Shown: positions 9,514 to 18,236, numbered from the stretch's first letter. The stretch: DNA of 64,000 nt from Chryseobacterium sp. MEBOG06 (GCF_021869765.1 NZ_CP084580.1:3844001-3908000); one strand, 5' to 3'. Program-made: numbers and translations. Notes: a model not told the origin generated them from the letters alone.

Positions 9514-11097
9514 TCACTTTAATAATGGTAAAAAACATATAAAATATTCACCATCTACAGATATATTAAGAGAATTAATCCTAAAATATTCATAAATTTG
9601 ATTCAAATAATCAATCCCAAACTTTTCTCCTTCTACCTGCTCGGTCTTTGGCTGCCATGTATTCTTTACTACAATCCCGTCTTCATTCACTATAATAACA
9701 ATCTCCAAAGGTTGATCTATGGTTGCTATATTGTGTTTTATCGCATTTTCTGTTACAATCTGAAGCGACAAATAAGGAATTCTTTTTTCTAAACTTTTCT
9801 CATCATTAATAATTAATTCAAAATTCAATTCTTCGTCAAATCTGCTTTTCAGCAGCTCCATATATTTCTGAATAAAACTGATTTCCTGTGAAACCTGAAC
9901 AATATTCTCTTTTGGAGGTACAATAAGATACCTATAAATCTTAGAGAGATTCATGGTAAATTTCTGTGCATTCTCTTTACTGATACCGATAAGCATATAA
10001 AGAGAATTAAGAGAATTGAAAAGAAAATGCGGATTGATATTATTCTTAAGCTGCTGAAGCTGATTGATCACTTCCGCTTTATGCATTTTCTCATTCTCTA
10101 TCAATAGTAAGTTCTTTTCAGACTGTATTTTTTCTTTTTCCCGGTAGGCAATATTGGCAGCTCTTTGAAACAGGATAAAAACAGCTACTATGAGAAGCAA
10201 GGCCGCCAGAAATATAAAAGTGGTATAGGCTTTTACTTTATATACATTTTCATCAATAATGAAATTAACATGATTGACGACGGTATATCCTTCAAAGTTG
10301 TCTGTCCGCAATGGTTTTATAAAGCGGGTAACCTCTACCCCCAGATATTCCGAAATGGCAATATTTTGAGTATATCCGGATTTAACTTTACTGCACAGAG
10401 TATCTTTAGGCTTAATGTCTGTAAACTGAAAGATATTTTTTCCCAGATATTTCTTCTCAGGATGGGTAATACAAATACCTTCTTTGGTAAAAACATAAGC
10501 ATAGGTATTGGAAGTCTTATCTACATTGATAAAATACTGATGGAGGTCATCAAGACTTACCGTAGAACCATAATACAGAACATTCTTATCTGGCATGGAC
10601 AGAGAGTCATAGCTCATCCAGAACATACTGTCTTTACGAGTGATCAAAAGATCTTTGAAGTGTCCGGATCCATTATTTTTCAATGGAATAGATTTTTCTG
10701 TGCTATCCGTTTTTTTGAAAATATCGGACAAAGGACTGTTACTCACAGATCTCCCCGTAGCACTGTTATCATAATAATACCAACTGTAAGGTAAAAGGTT
10801 TCTTTTTTTATTAAGGTCATTTAAAACGGAAGAATAATCCTTATAATTTTTCAGGCCGTCTTTCTGAATCAGAGCACGTAGAAGATATTGATACTCCTCA
10901 ATATTTCTGAACTCATTTTCTATGGATTCATATTTACGGTAGAAGGTTCTTTTTGCAAAATCTTCTGTATTTTTCCTGCTGTCCCGGGTTATTAAAAAAC
11001 TTAATACAGCAAATGCTACCACAGCAATTAAGCAGGCAGACAAGGCGGCAATATAAATGGATTTTTGAGATAAGGTGTGTTTAAAATTAATACTCAA
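9514..11097 (-). CDS. LytS-type sensor histidine kinase with extracytoplasmic sensor
   Basis: A 527-residue kinase. TM1 is at about 14-37, a large periplasmic sensor at 40-285 (Cache-like two-lobe length, with PYSWYYYD and KEGICITHP), TM2 at 289-311, then a coiled linker and a His_kinase domain with phospho-acceptor His near 357 (NNINPHFLFNSLNSL). The HATPase N-box is VTENAIKHN. The start is TTG at 11097: the frame has a stop only two codons upstream and no ATG before the first membrane helix. It is the first gene of the five-gene minus run, with a TAATTTTG box at 11142-11149. The LytTR regulator at the far end is its probable partner. Confidence 0.9.
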   Translation of the reverse strand: MSINFKHTLSQKSIYIAALSACLIAVVAFAVLSFLITRDSRKNTEDFAKRTFYRKYESIENEFRNIEEYQYLLRALIQKDGLKNYKDYSSVLNDLNKKRNLLPYSWYYYDNSATGRSVSNSPLSDIFKKTDSTEKSIPLKNNGSGHFKDLLITRKDSMFWMSYDSLSMPDKNVLYYGSTVSLDDLHQYFINVDKTSNTYAYVFTKEGICITHPEKKYLGKNIFQFTDIKPKDTLCSKVKSGYTQNIAISEYLGVEVTRFIKPLRTDNFEGYTVVNHVNFIIDENVYKVKAYTTFIFLAALLLIVAVFILFQRAANIAYREKEKIQSEKNLLLIENEKMHKAEVINQLQQLKNNINPHFLFNSLNSLYMLIGISKENAQKFTMNLSKIYRYLIVPPKENIVQVSQEISFIQKYMELLKSRFDEELNFELIINDEKSLEKRIPYLSLQIVTENAIKHNIATIDQPLEIVIIVNEDGIVVKNTWQPKTEQVEGEKFGIDYLNQIYEYFRINSLNISVDGEYFICFLPLLK

Positions 11098-11141
11098 TTC
11101 TTTCTAAAATAATATTTTCTTACAGGTAATCTGTTCGTTTG

Positions 11142-11149
11142 CAAAATTA
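11142..11149 (-). promoter_or_regulatory. Candidate -7 box for the kinase-protease-SusCD-regulator operon
   Basis: The minus strand reads TAATTTTG, an exact match to the Bacteroidota -7 consensus TAnnTTTG, 45 nt upstream of the kinase start. I see no convincing -33 element at the usual spacing. Nothing else is evident in the divergent gap 11098-11458. Confidence 0.45.
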
Positions 11150-11431
11150 TAACAAAGGTTTCAGGACCATAAAGTGAATTATTTTATAATTAGTATCATT
11201 GATATAAATCATCTTTGGAAAATCAGAAATATTCCAGTAAAATTTGCTAAAACATTGATTAATAGATGAAAATGATTAGTGTTTGAAATCTGAAGTACAG
11301 AATACAAAAAGAATAATTTTCTATATATATTTCGTAGAAAATATAAGGAGCCAAACAAATGTTAAATCTTAAAATTAGTTAATATAATTATTCAATCGGC
11401 AGATTCAGCTCTTTATATTTTGAAAATTAAT

Positions 11432-11439
11432 TATCTTCG
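11432..11439 (+). promoter_or_regulatory. Candidate -7 box for the thioredoxin gene
   Basis: TATCTTCG differs from TAnnTTTG at one base and lies 19 nt before the chosen ATG 11459. Its position supports that start over the upstream TTG at 11420. Confidence 0.35.
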
Positions 11440-11458
11440 CTTCAAATCTTATTTGAAA

Positions 11459-12634
11459 ATGAAGAAGATCATCTCCGGGATATCTATTTTTTGTGCTATC
11501 ATCATCTCTGCTCAAGAGAATATTCAGTTTCAGGAACTGCCATTCAAGGATATTATCGCAAAAGCCAAAAAGGAAAAGAAATTGGTCTTTATCGACGCCT
11601 ATACTTCATGGTGTGGTCCCTGTAAAATGATGGAGAAAAATGTTTTCAATCAGAAATCTGTCAGCAATTATTATAATACCAACTTCATCAATGCAAGGTT
11701 TGATATGGAAAAAGGGGAAGGCCGTGAGATCGCTGCTAAATTTGGCGTACGTTCTTATCCTACTTACCTTTTCCTGAATGGCGAAGGAGAACTTGTTTCC
11801 AGAAATACAGGTTACATGGAAGAAAGTATGTTTGTAGCAATGGCTCAGGATATCAATTCACCAGGAAATCAAAAAGGCTCTCTGAAAGAACGTTTTGCCA
11901 ATGGAGAAAAAAATCCGGAGTTTCTGATTAACATCATAAAACTCAACGCCAATTCAGACTATGACTTTGCCAAAAAAGCTTCTGAAAGATATTTTCAAAA
12001 CAAAAAGAAAACTGAAGAACTTTCAAAAGATGACATCGGATTTCTACTTTACTTTATAAAATCATCTGAAGATAACAATTACAGCGTCTTCACCTCCAGA
12101 AAAGCAGAAATTGTAAAATATCTGCCTGAAGAAACTTATAATGAATTTGATGCTCAATTAAAATTAGCTAAAGTGGTGGAACAATCTATTGATGATAAAA
12201 ACAAAAGAATCAATGATGATTACTTCCTAAAAATAGCTGAACCATTGGTAGGTAAACAAGCTGCAATTACAAAACTTAATCAGACTAAACTCAGCTATTA
12301 TGAACAGAATGCCAATTTCCCTGAGTACGAAAAAGCGGCAGTAGATTATTACAAAAATGCTGAAGGATTCGATCCGAATGAACTCTTAAGAGCTGCCTGG
12401 GTATTTGCAGATCATGTGAAAACTGTATCTTCACTGAAAAAGGCAACAGAATGGGCAGAAAAATCTGTAATGACGGGAGAAACTTCAGAAAACACCTACA
12501 TACTTGCCAAGCTTTATTATCTAACAGGTAATAATGAACCGGCAAAAAGCTATGCTGAGATGTCTAAGAATATGGCTGCTCAGGCCAATAAAGATTCTAA
12601 ATTAGCAGAAGATTTATTAAGTCAGATAAAATAA
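11459..12634 (+). CDS. Secreted thioredoxin-fold protein
   Basis: A 391-residue exported thioredoxin-like protein. The signal peptide is residues 1-18 (ends IISAQ). The thioredoxin domain follows (about 25-150), with active site WCGPC (Cys 52 and 55) and the cis-Pro segment RSYPTYLFL. The C-terminal half is helical and has TPR-like character (AILAKLYYLTGN-type segments, YAEMSKN). ATG 11459 was chosen because it opens the signal peptide; the open frame also has a TTG at 11420. It probably acts in periplasmic thiol-disulfide exchange. The next gene starts 14 bp downstream, suggesting an operon of three small envelope genes. Confidence 0.88.
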   Translation: MKKIISGISIFCAIIISAQENIQFQELPFKDIIAKAKKEKKLVFIDAYTSWCGPCKMMEKNVFNQKSVSNYYNTNFINARFDMEKGEGREIAAKFGVRSYPTYLFLNGEGELVSRNTGYMEESMFVAMAQDINSPGNQKGSLKERFANGEKNPEFLINIIKLNANSDYDFAKKASERYFQNKKKTEELSKDDIGFLLYFIKSSEDNNYSVFTSRKAEIVKYLPEETYNEFDAQLKLAKVVEQSIDDKNKRINDDYFLKIAEPLVGKQAAITKLNQTKLSYYEQNANFPEYEKAAVDYYKNAEGFDPNELLRAAWVFADHVKTVSSLKKATEWAEKSVMTGETSENTYILAKLYYLTGNNEPAKSYAEMSKNMAAQANKDSKLAEDLLSQIK

Positions 12635-12648
12635 ACATAACATACCGA

Positions 12649-13275
12649 ATGAAATATAAATTAATAGCGGGCATTTTAGCATTCCTGTCAGCAGGAACCC
12701 TGAGCGCCCAGGAACAGGAACAAGCGCAGGATAAAAGTTTATATATAAAAGGAAATGCTTTATTTATTCCTCTGGGAGTTTTAAATGTTGGTTTAGAAAA
12801 ACAACTAAGCTCGAAATATACTCTTCAGGGAGACATTCTCATCTCACCATGGAAATCTTTTGCAGGGCATGAAATGCAAATTTATTCTATTTCTGTGGAG
12901 GGAAGATATTATTTTAAAGAAGCGTTTAAACATTGGTATATAGGAGCCAATATAGGAGCTTCAGCTTATAAGCTTCAAAAATGGAGTTATTGGAATGATA
13001 GAGCCGGCGAAAATTGGAATGGAGAAATTCTTATAAACTCCAATCTCTATCAAAAAGGATATTCTGTAACACTGGGAATCACCGGAGGATATCAATTTCA
13101 GTTGTCTGACCGTCTAAATCTTGATATCTATGCGACAGTAGGTACCTCTCAAGATTTTTATAAAGGATATGACAGAACAACTGGCAGACGTTATGATTCT
13201 GCTGATAAATTTAATAAAAGCGGCGAAATCATCCCATACAGAGGAGGTGTAATGATATCCTATAAACTTAAATAG
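12649..13275 (+). CDS. DUF3575-like outer-membrane beta-barrel protein
   Basis: A 208-residue exported protein with a signal peptide ending LSAQ. The body is alternating hydrophobic beta-strands typical of a small barrel (FIPLGVLNVGLEKQLS, YSISVEGRYYFKEAF, WYIGANIGASAYKL, GVMISYKLK at the C-terminus). The pattern matches DUF3575, a Bacteroidota outer-membrane family of unknown function. It lies 14 bp after the thioredoxin gene and 4 bp before a small membrane protein, so coexpression is likely. No catalytic motif is visible. Confidence 0.75.
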   Translation: MKYKLIAGILAFLSAGTLSAQEQEQAQDKSLYIKGNALFIPLGVLNVGLEKQLSSKYTLQGDILISPWKSFAGHEMQIYSISVEGRYYFKEAFKHWYIGANIGASAYKLQKWSYWNDRAGENWNGEILINSNLYQKGYSVTLGITGGYQFQLSDRLNLDIYATVGTSQDFYKGYDRTTGRRYDSADKFNKSGEIIPYRGGVMISYKLK

Positions 13276-13279
13276 CATA

Positions 13280-13486
13280 ATGAAACCATTCGGAAAAAAC
13301 CATATTATTATTTCAGTGATCACATTTGTGATTCTTTTTTTAATGAACTACATCGGGAATGATCTTCCGGATAAACTGCAAAGAGCTTTATTAACTGCTT
13401 TTGCAGGGGTTATAGGACTTACTGTAGGTTTGTTTATTATCAACAAAGGAAAAAATGATAAAAGTCCACCGCAGAACTTTGATTAA
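13280..13486 (+). CDS. Small two-helix inner-membrane protein, unknown function
   Basis: A 68-residue protein starting at ATG 13280, 4 bp after the upstream stop. Two hydrophobic helices are visible (about 8-25 and 38-55) joined by a polar loop (GNDLPDKLQRA); the C-terminus is charged. No family is recognised. Tight spacing and codon use like its neighbours support a real gene as the last member of the thioredoxin operon. A strong bidirectional terminator follows. Confidence 0.6.
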   Translation: MKPFGKNHIIISVITFVILFLMNYIGNDLPDKLQRALLTAFAGVIGLTVGLFIINKGKNDKSPPQNFD

Positions 13487-13590
13487 TCAATCGTTGCTGG
13501 AGGATTAAATTTTAAGGGTTGAAAACTGGAAAACACAAGCCGGACACTCCTGTCAACTATTACAAAATAGAATTGCCTAAAAAAGAATAA

Positions 13591-13627
13591 AAAAATAAAG
13601 TACAGCTCAACACTGTACTTTATTTTT
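13591..13627. terminator. Bidirectional terminator between convergent genes
   Basis: Perfect 15-bp stem (AAAAATAAAGTACAG, 13591-13605; CTGTACTTTATTTTT, 13613-13627) with a 7-nt loop. A and T tracts sit on both sides, so it can act for the plus-strand thioredoxin operon and the minus-strand NamZ-like gene. Confidence 0.85.
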
Positions 13628-13687
13628 ATTTTATCCATTTTATCGGCTTCATTAAAACCATAATTTTTATTTCAGAACTCAGATGAA

Positions 13688-14884
13688 TTAATCTTCATAA
13701 ACAATATATTGAGTTCTGATCTTTTCGAAACTTTCAAGATCTTTTTTCCATGAAGCTTTAATTTCCGGAATTGATTTTCCGGCAATGATCTGTTTTCTCA
13801 ACTCATCAGTTCCGGATAAGGTATCGAACCAAAGGTTTTTCAGGAAGAAATCCAATTGAGGGTTTTTATAATTCTTATAGGCTTTGATTACCCATTCAAG
13901 GTTTAGCTCTCTTAAATTTTTAGGATAATTGGCAAGATTTTCCCCATAACACAATTTCCCGTTCAGGAAAGGATCTTTTGCCCCATAGCTTGGCTTAGGT
14001 GTAAACTGATAAGGCAGACTTTCCGTCCATGGGGATCCATAAATCTGGAAGGGTAAATCTGTTCCTCTCCCTACAGAAACCTGCGTTCCCTCAAAAAAGC
14101 ACAGACTTGGATATAAATTGATTGCTTTATCATTGGGTAAATTAGGAGAAGGTTTGTCCAATATCGGATACCGCTGTTTCTTGTGATAATTCTTCATAGG
14201 AATAAGAGTGTACTTAGCCTGAACACCATTTTTAAGCCATCTTTCACCATTCACCATTTTTCCATACTCGCCTATAGTAAGCCCATATACCACAGGTACT
14301 TCATGCATCCCTACAAAGCTTGTCCATTTTTTTCGTAATACCGGCCCATCAGTATACCCATCGTGCGGATTTGGGCGGTCCAGTACCATTACCTCAACGT
14401 TATTTTCGGCACCTGCTTCCATTAGATAAGTCAGCGTAGAGATATACGTATAAAATCTTACACCTACATCCTGAATATCAAAAACTACAAGGTCAATTCC
14501 TTCCAATTGTTCTGGCTTTGGTTTTTTATTACTGGCATATAAAGAAATAATGGGAATTCCCGTTTTCACATCTACTCCATTCTTAACTTTTGCTCCTGCA
14601 TCAGCATCTCCTCTGAAACCATGTTCCGGTGCAAAAATAGCTTTTATCTTCACTCCTTTTTTCACCAGAAAATCCACCAGATGTGTTCTGTCATTCATTA
14701 AACCGGTCTGATTGGTTACTACCCCAATTGTTTTACCTTTTAATAATGGTAAATATACATCAGGTTGATCAGCTCCGGTTTTAAAATCCGGTTGAACTTG
14801 AGTTTGAGAATAATATTGGTTGAATACTCCTAAAAAAATTAGGCAAATCAGAAGTAAATTTTTAATTTTGAAATCTAAATTCAT
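13688..14884 (-). CDS. namZ: NamZ-type exo-beta-N-acetylmuramidase (DUF1343)
   Basis: A 398-residue exported protein of the DUF1343/NamZ family, which removes terminal N-acetylmuramic acid from peptidoglycan fragments. Features include the conserved opening KTIGVVTNQTGL, APEHGFRGDADAG, DLVVFDIQDVGVRFYTYISTL, and LDRPNPHDG. A signal peptide covers about residues 1-25. ATG 14884 was chosen: it opens the signal peptide, while the longer frame runs antisense into the ABC permease gene. It probably works in cell-wall recycling or muropeptide use. The symbol is by family resemblance. Confidence 0.88.
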   Translation of the reverse strand: MNLDFKIKNLLLICLIFLGVFNQYYSQTQVQPDFKTGADQPDVYLPLLKGKTIGVVTNQTGLMNDRTHLVDFLVKKGVKIKAIFAPEHGFRGDADAGAKVKNGVDVKTGIPIISLYASNKKPKPEQLEGIDLVVFDIQDVGVRFYTYISTLTYLMEAGAENNVEVMVLDRPNPHDGYTDGPVLRKKWTSFVGMHEVPVVYGLTIGEYGKMVNGERWLKNGVQAKYTLIPMKNYHKKQRYPILDKPSPNLPNDKAINLYPSLCFFEGTQVSVGRGTDLPFQIYGSPWTESLPYQFTPKPSYGAKDPFLNGKLCYGENLANYPKNLRELNLEWVIKAYKNYKNPQLDFFLKNLWFDTLSGTDELRKQIIAGKSIPEIKASWKKDLESFEKIRTQYIVYED

Positions 14885-14888
14885 AAGC

Positions 14889-16118
14889 TTGAAATTTCCT
14901 TTATATTTCTCTAGAAAAATAGCATTTTCCAAAGATAACAAAAATAACCTTTCAAGGGTTATCATCTTCATTGGCAGGCTTTCTGTAGCTTTGGGGATCA
15001 TTGTCTCCTTAATTACCGTAGCCACAGGTTTTGGTTCCAAAAAAGCTATTAAAGAGAGACTTGCAGATTTCAGCGGGCATATCACTATAAGATCCACACG
15101 GTCGAATTCATCTTACAATACTTCTGTTCTGGATAATCAGGGGCTGAATATTGCAAAAATAAAAGAACTTCCTGATGTGGAAAGTATCCAAAAGTATGCA
15201 ACAGTTACGGGAATTATGCGTAATGAGCATAATTTTGCAGGAATTATCTTTAAAGGAATCGGAAAGGATTTTGATAGCTTACGGTTCAAGAAATTTCTTA
15301 TTGCCGGAACGACTCCAAAAGTAACGGAAAAGGGATTCAATAATGATGTTACCATTTCTCAAAAAACTGCCAACGATCTTCACCTAAAAGTAAACGACAG
15401 CATTGTTACTGTATTTTCAAAAGCTGACCAAAAGCCTATCTATCGTAAATTCAGAGTTCTTGGAATCTACAGAACGGACATAAAAATGATTGATGATCAA
15501 TTTGTTATCGGCGGAATCAATCATGTGAGAAAAATTCAGGATATGAAGTCTGATGAGATTGGTGGAATAGATATTTTCTTCAAAAACGTAAATGATATCG
15601 ACAAAGATTTTCCTGAAATAGAAAAGCTGATCGGTTACAAGAACTATGCTGAAAAAGCGACAGAAAAATTCCCTCAGATCACCGACTGGATTAGTATTTT
15701 TGACACCAATATTGCTCTGATTATTATCATAATGCTGATTGTAGTCGTCATTAATATTATTATGGTTCTTCTGATCCTTATTATTGAAAGAACAAATTCT
15801 ATCGGTTTGCTAAAAACATTAGGAGCCAGCAATTCACAGATCAGAGCAACCTTCATCAATTATACCCTGATTATTATGATACCAGGATTGTTGTACGGAA
15901 ATGCTATAGGACTAGGCCTTATTTTGATTCAAAAATTCTTTGGAATTATAAAACTTAACCCGGAAAATTATTATGTAAGTACTGTTCCGGTAGACCTTAA
16001 TCCTATTGCTATTATCTCTATCTCTGTAGGAATTCTGATTATTTCAGGATTAGCATTGATTATTCCTAGTTATCTGATCAGTAAGATTTCTCCGGTGAAG
16101 GCTATAAAATACAACTAA
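14889..16118 (+). CDS. ABC transporter permease (LolC/E or MacB-like FtsX fold)
   Basis: A 409-residue permease with four membrane segments: one near 22-45 (SVALGIIVSLITVATG), a large periplasmic MacB_PCD domain (about 50-270), and three C-terminal helices of an FtsX domain (IALIIIIMLIVVVINIIMVL, the YTLIIMIPGLLYG segment, IISISVGILIISGLALIIP). The C-terminus PVKAIKYN is typical of the LolC/LolE group, which extracts lipoproteins from the inner membrane. No ATPase is adjacent. The best start is TTG 14889 (LKFPLYFSRK); the only upstream alternative, TTG 14820, lies antisense within the NamZ-like gene. Confidence 0.85.
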   Translation: MKFPLYFSRKIAFSKDNKNNLSRVIIFIGRLSVALGIIVSLITVATGFGSKKAIKERLADFSGHITIRSTRSNSSYNTSVLDNQGLNIAKIKELPDVESIQKYATVTGIMRNEHNFAGIIFKGIGKDFDSLRFKKFLIAGTTPKVTEKGFNNDVTISQKTANDLHLKVNDSIVTVFSKADQKPIYRKFRVLGIYRTDIKMIDDQFVIGGINHVRKIQDMKSDEIGGIDIFFKNVNDIDKDFPEIEKLIGYKNYAEKATEKFPQITDWISIFDTNIALIIIIMLIVVVINIIMVLLILIIERTNSIGLLKTLGASNSQIRATFINYTLIIMIPGLLYGNAIGLGLILIQKFFGIIKLNPENYYVSTVPVDLNPIAIISISVGILIISGLALIIPSYLISKISPVKAIKYN

Positions 16119-16121
16119 CCG

Positions 16122-16163
16122 GATAATTGATAATTGATAATTGATAATTGATAATTGATAATT
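16122..16163. repeat. Heptamer tandem repeat (GATAATT x6)
   Basis: Six exact consecutive copies of GATAATT directly after the ABC permease stop. AT-rich heptamer arrays of this kind expand by slippage. A second heptamer tract is at 52362-52431. Confidence 0.9.
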
Positions 16164-16248
16164 GAAAGTTATGGATCTCTTTTGAATTGTTTCAGTCTTG
16201 GTTATCTATTATCATGATCTTCCCACAGCGCAAATAATTTAAAAGCAT

Positions 16249-16256
16249 TATCTTTG
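16249..16256 (+). promoter_or_regulatory. -7 box for the cysteine-synthase-family gene
   Basis: TATCTTTG, an exact TAnnTTTG match, ends 19 nt before the ATG at 16276. No clear TTG is seen at the -33 position. Confidence 0.55.
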
Positions 16257-16275
16257 CACTGCTTATAAAACATTT

Positions 16276-17274
16276 ATGAAATACGCAAAAAATATTCTTG
16301 AAACTATAGGTAATACACCACTGGTAAAACTTAACAAGGTACTTGGAGAAGATTTCCCGGCATTAGTTTTGGCAAAAGTAGAAACATTCAATCCCGGAAA
16401 TTCCGTGAAGGACAGAATGGCTCTTAAAATGATAGAAGATGCTGAAAAAGACGGCAGATTAAAACCTGGAGGCACCATCATTGAGGGAACTTCCGGAAAT
16501 ACAGGAATGGGATTGGCACTTGCTGCGATCATCAAAGGCTACAAATGTATTTTTGTAACCAATTCCAAGCAGTCAAAAGAGAAATGTGATATTCTTCGTG
16601 CTGTAGGAGCTGAAGTAATTGTATGCCCTACAGATGTGAAACCTACAGATCCGCGTTCTTATTATTCAGTTTCCAAAAGACTGGCAAAAGAAACAGAAAA
16701 CGGATGGTATGTAAACCAATATGACAACTTATCCAACAGAACAGCCCATTACGAATCAACAGCTCCTGAAATCTGGGAACAGACAGAAGGAAAGCTGACT
16801 CACTTTGTAGCGGGAGCAGGAACAGGAGGTACAGTTACAGGATGTGGAACTTTCTTTAAAGAAAAGAATCCAAACATCAAAGTAATCGGAGTGGATACCT
16901 ATGGTTCTATCCTGAAGGAATTCCATGAAACTGGAGAACTTCATTATGATCATGCCTATACTTATATTACAGAAGGAATTGGGGAAGATATTATTCCTGA
17001 GAACTATGATATGGCTGTCATCGACCATTTTGAAAAAGTTACAGATAAAGATGGTGCTGTGTATGCCAGAAAACTGGCTAAAGAAGAAGGTATTTTCTGT
17101 GGATATTCTGCAGGGAGTGCAATTGCGTCATTGATCCAGATGAAAGATCAGTTCACGAAAGATGATGTTATAGTTGTTTTACTTCACGACCACGGCTCCA
17201 GATATGTAGGAAAAATCTACAATGACGAGTGGATGAAGGAAATGGGCTGGCTGGAAGAAAACAAAGAAGGCTAA
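16276..17274 (+). CDS. PLP-dependent cystathionine beta-synthase/cysteine synthase
   Basis: A 332-residue fold-type II PLP enzyme. The cofactor Lys is near residue 45 (NPGNSVKDRM), the phosphate-binding Asn loop is EGTSGNTGMG, and the PLP-phosphate loop is GAGTGGTVTG. The stretch MIEDAEKDGRLKPG and the later GVDTYGSIL and EGIGEDIIPENYD resemble the catalytic core of cystathionine beta-synthases more than CysK. There is no regulatory CBS-domain tail. It therefore condenses serine (or O-acetylserine) with homocysteine or sulfide; the exact acceptor cannot be settled. It has its own promoter and terminator, so is monocistronic. Confidence 0.88.
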   Translation: MKYAKNILETIGNTPLVKLNKVLGEDFPALVLAKVETFNPGNSVKDRMALKMIEDAEKDGRLKPGGTIIEGTSGNTGMGLALAAIIKGYKCIFVTNSKQSKEKCDILRAVGAEVIVCPTDVKPTDPRSYYSVSKRLAKETENGWYVNQYDNLSNRTAHYESTAPEIWEQTEGKLTHFVAGAGTGGTVTGCGTFFKEKNPNIKVIGVDTYGSILKEFHETGELHYDHAYTYITEGIGEDIIPENYDMAVIDHFEKVTDKDGAVYARKLAKEEGIFCGYSAGSAIASLIQMKDQFTKDDVIVVLLHDHGSRYVGKIYNDEWMKEMGWLEENKEG

Positions 17275-17331
17275 ATAGTACTGAAAAGCGGATAAAACAA
17301 ATCAAATGATTGATAAACCCGCTGATAGATA

Positions 17332-17368
17332 AAAAAACCGGAGCAAAGTTATTTTGCTCCGGTTTTTT
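17332..17368. terminator. Bidirectional terminator after the cysteine-synthase-family gene
   Basis: A 16-bp stem (AAAAAACCGGAGCAAA, 17332-17347; complementary arm 17353-17368) with a 5-nt loop and T tracts both ways. The stop codon of the convergent gene (17367-17369) overlaps the right arm's T run. Confidence 0.85.
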
Positions 17369-17894
17369 ATAGTTTGATATTTTCTTTACACGTTTTCTTG
17401 AGTAAACTATATTCTTTTTCACTCATAGACTTTTTGGGAAACATATAGCTGTACTTTCCTTCGAGAGAAATGAAATCATTATTGCTGTCAACATATTCAA
17501 AATCTTTCCACTCACTGGTCTCTTTTTCTCCGTCAATGTTCACTGTAAAAAAATTCTGATCAAATCTGATCTCATATATCTTACATTTTTCAAGTACTTT
17601 TAAATAATTGCTTACCTGTTTTTTCCATCTTGAGACTTTATTAATACTTACAGATAAGAAAATGGCACAAAGCAAAAATATAAAGCTGAGGAAATATAAA
17701 ACTCCTACACTATCCTTGCTCAGACTATCTTTAAAAAGAAATGCGATCAGTAAAATAATCACTGATACAATAGTCATGATCGTTTTACTTTTAGTGGTTG
17801 GAGAAAAAAGCAGACTTCCCTGGTTACCACTAAAATAAATATCTTCAAAAATTTTTCTCTCCGGTTTTAAGGTAATCACCTTCTCCTCACTCAT
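17367..17894 (-). CDS. YcxB-like two-helix membrane protein
   Basis: A 175-residue membrane protein. The N-terminus is cytosolic (KPERKIFEDIYFSG), two helices follow at about 37-55 and 63-85, and a C-terminal domain has beta-rich segments with the YcxB-like pattern (IYEIRFDQNFFTVNIDGEKETSEWKDF in overlapping parts, then DFISLEGKYSYMFPKKSMS). Function of this family is unknown. It is downstream of the CbpA/CbpM genes on the same strand by 36 bp and may be cotranscribed with them. Confidence 0.65.
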   Translation of the reverse strand: MSEEKVITLKPERKIFEDIYFSGNQGSLLFSPTTKSKTIMTIVSVIILLIAFLFKDSLSKDSVGVLYFLSFIFLLCAIFLSVSINKVSRWKKQVSNYLKVLEKCKIYEIRFDQNFFTVNIDGEKETSEWKDFEYVDSNNDFISLEGKYSYMFPKKSMSEKEYSLLKKTCKENIKL

Positions 17895-17930
17895 ATTATA
17901 GAATTTGCTTTAAAAAGCTACAAAACTAAA

Positions 17931-18233
17931 CTAAATATCTTCATATTGATCACTTATTGCAGAAAGTTTATTCATTAATTCTCTATTTCTTCTGTTTAAA
18001 GCATCCAGCTTTTTCAGCATATTATGAACTACTTCCAAGCCGGGCAGATTGATCTCAAGATCATAATGCCAGTTGGCGAATTTTTCAAGATCCGGCAAAT
18101 CTTCATACGTCAGATACTGAATATCATTTTCTATCTGAATATGAAGCAGACCATAATCTACCAGTTCATCAAAAAAAGTAATTTCTATGTTATAAATTTT
18201 TACGAGCTCTTCCCGTGATATTCTTTCACTCAT
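17931..18233 (-). CDS. cbpM: Chaperone modulator CbpM
   Basis: A 100-residue protein of the CbpM family. It starts with a MerR-like HTH-type segment (ISREELVKIYNIEITFFDELVDYGLL) seen in overlapping parts and ends with a coiled-coil (KLDALNRRNRELMNKLSAI). CbpM binds the J-domain of CbpA and inhibits its cochaperone activity. Its start lies 3 bp after the stop of cbpA, the classic operon order. Confidence 0.88.
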   Translation of the reverse strand: MSERISREELVKIYNIEITFFDELVDYGLLHIQIENDIQYLTYEDLPDLEKFANWHYDLEINLPGLEVVHNMLKKLDALNRRNRELMNKLSAISDQYEDI

Positions 18234-18236
18234 AGC

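Noticed and set aside
10165-10794. A 209-codon plus-strand frame
   Set aside because: It is antisense to the sensor kinase and its sequence has no domain-like character; the kinase frame explains the region.
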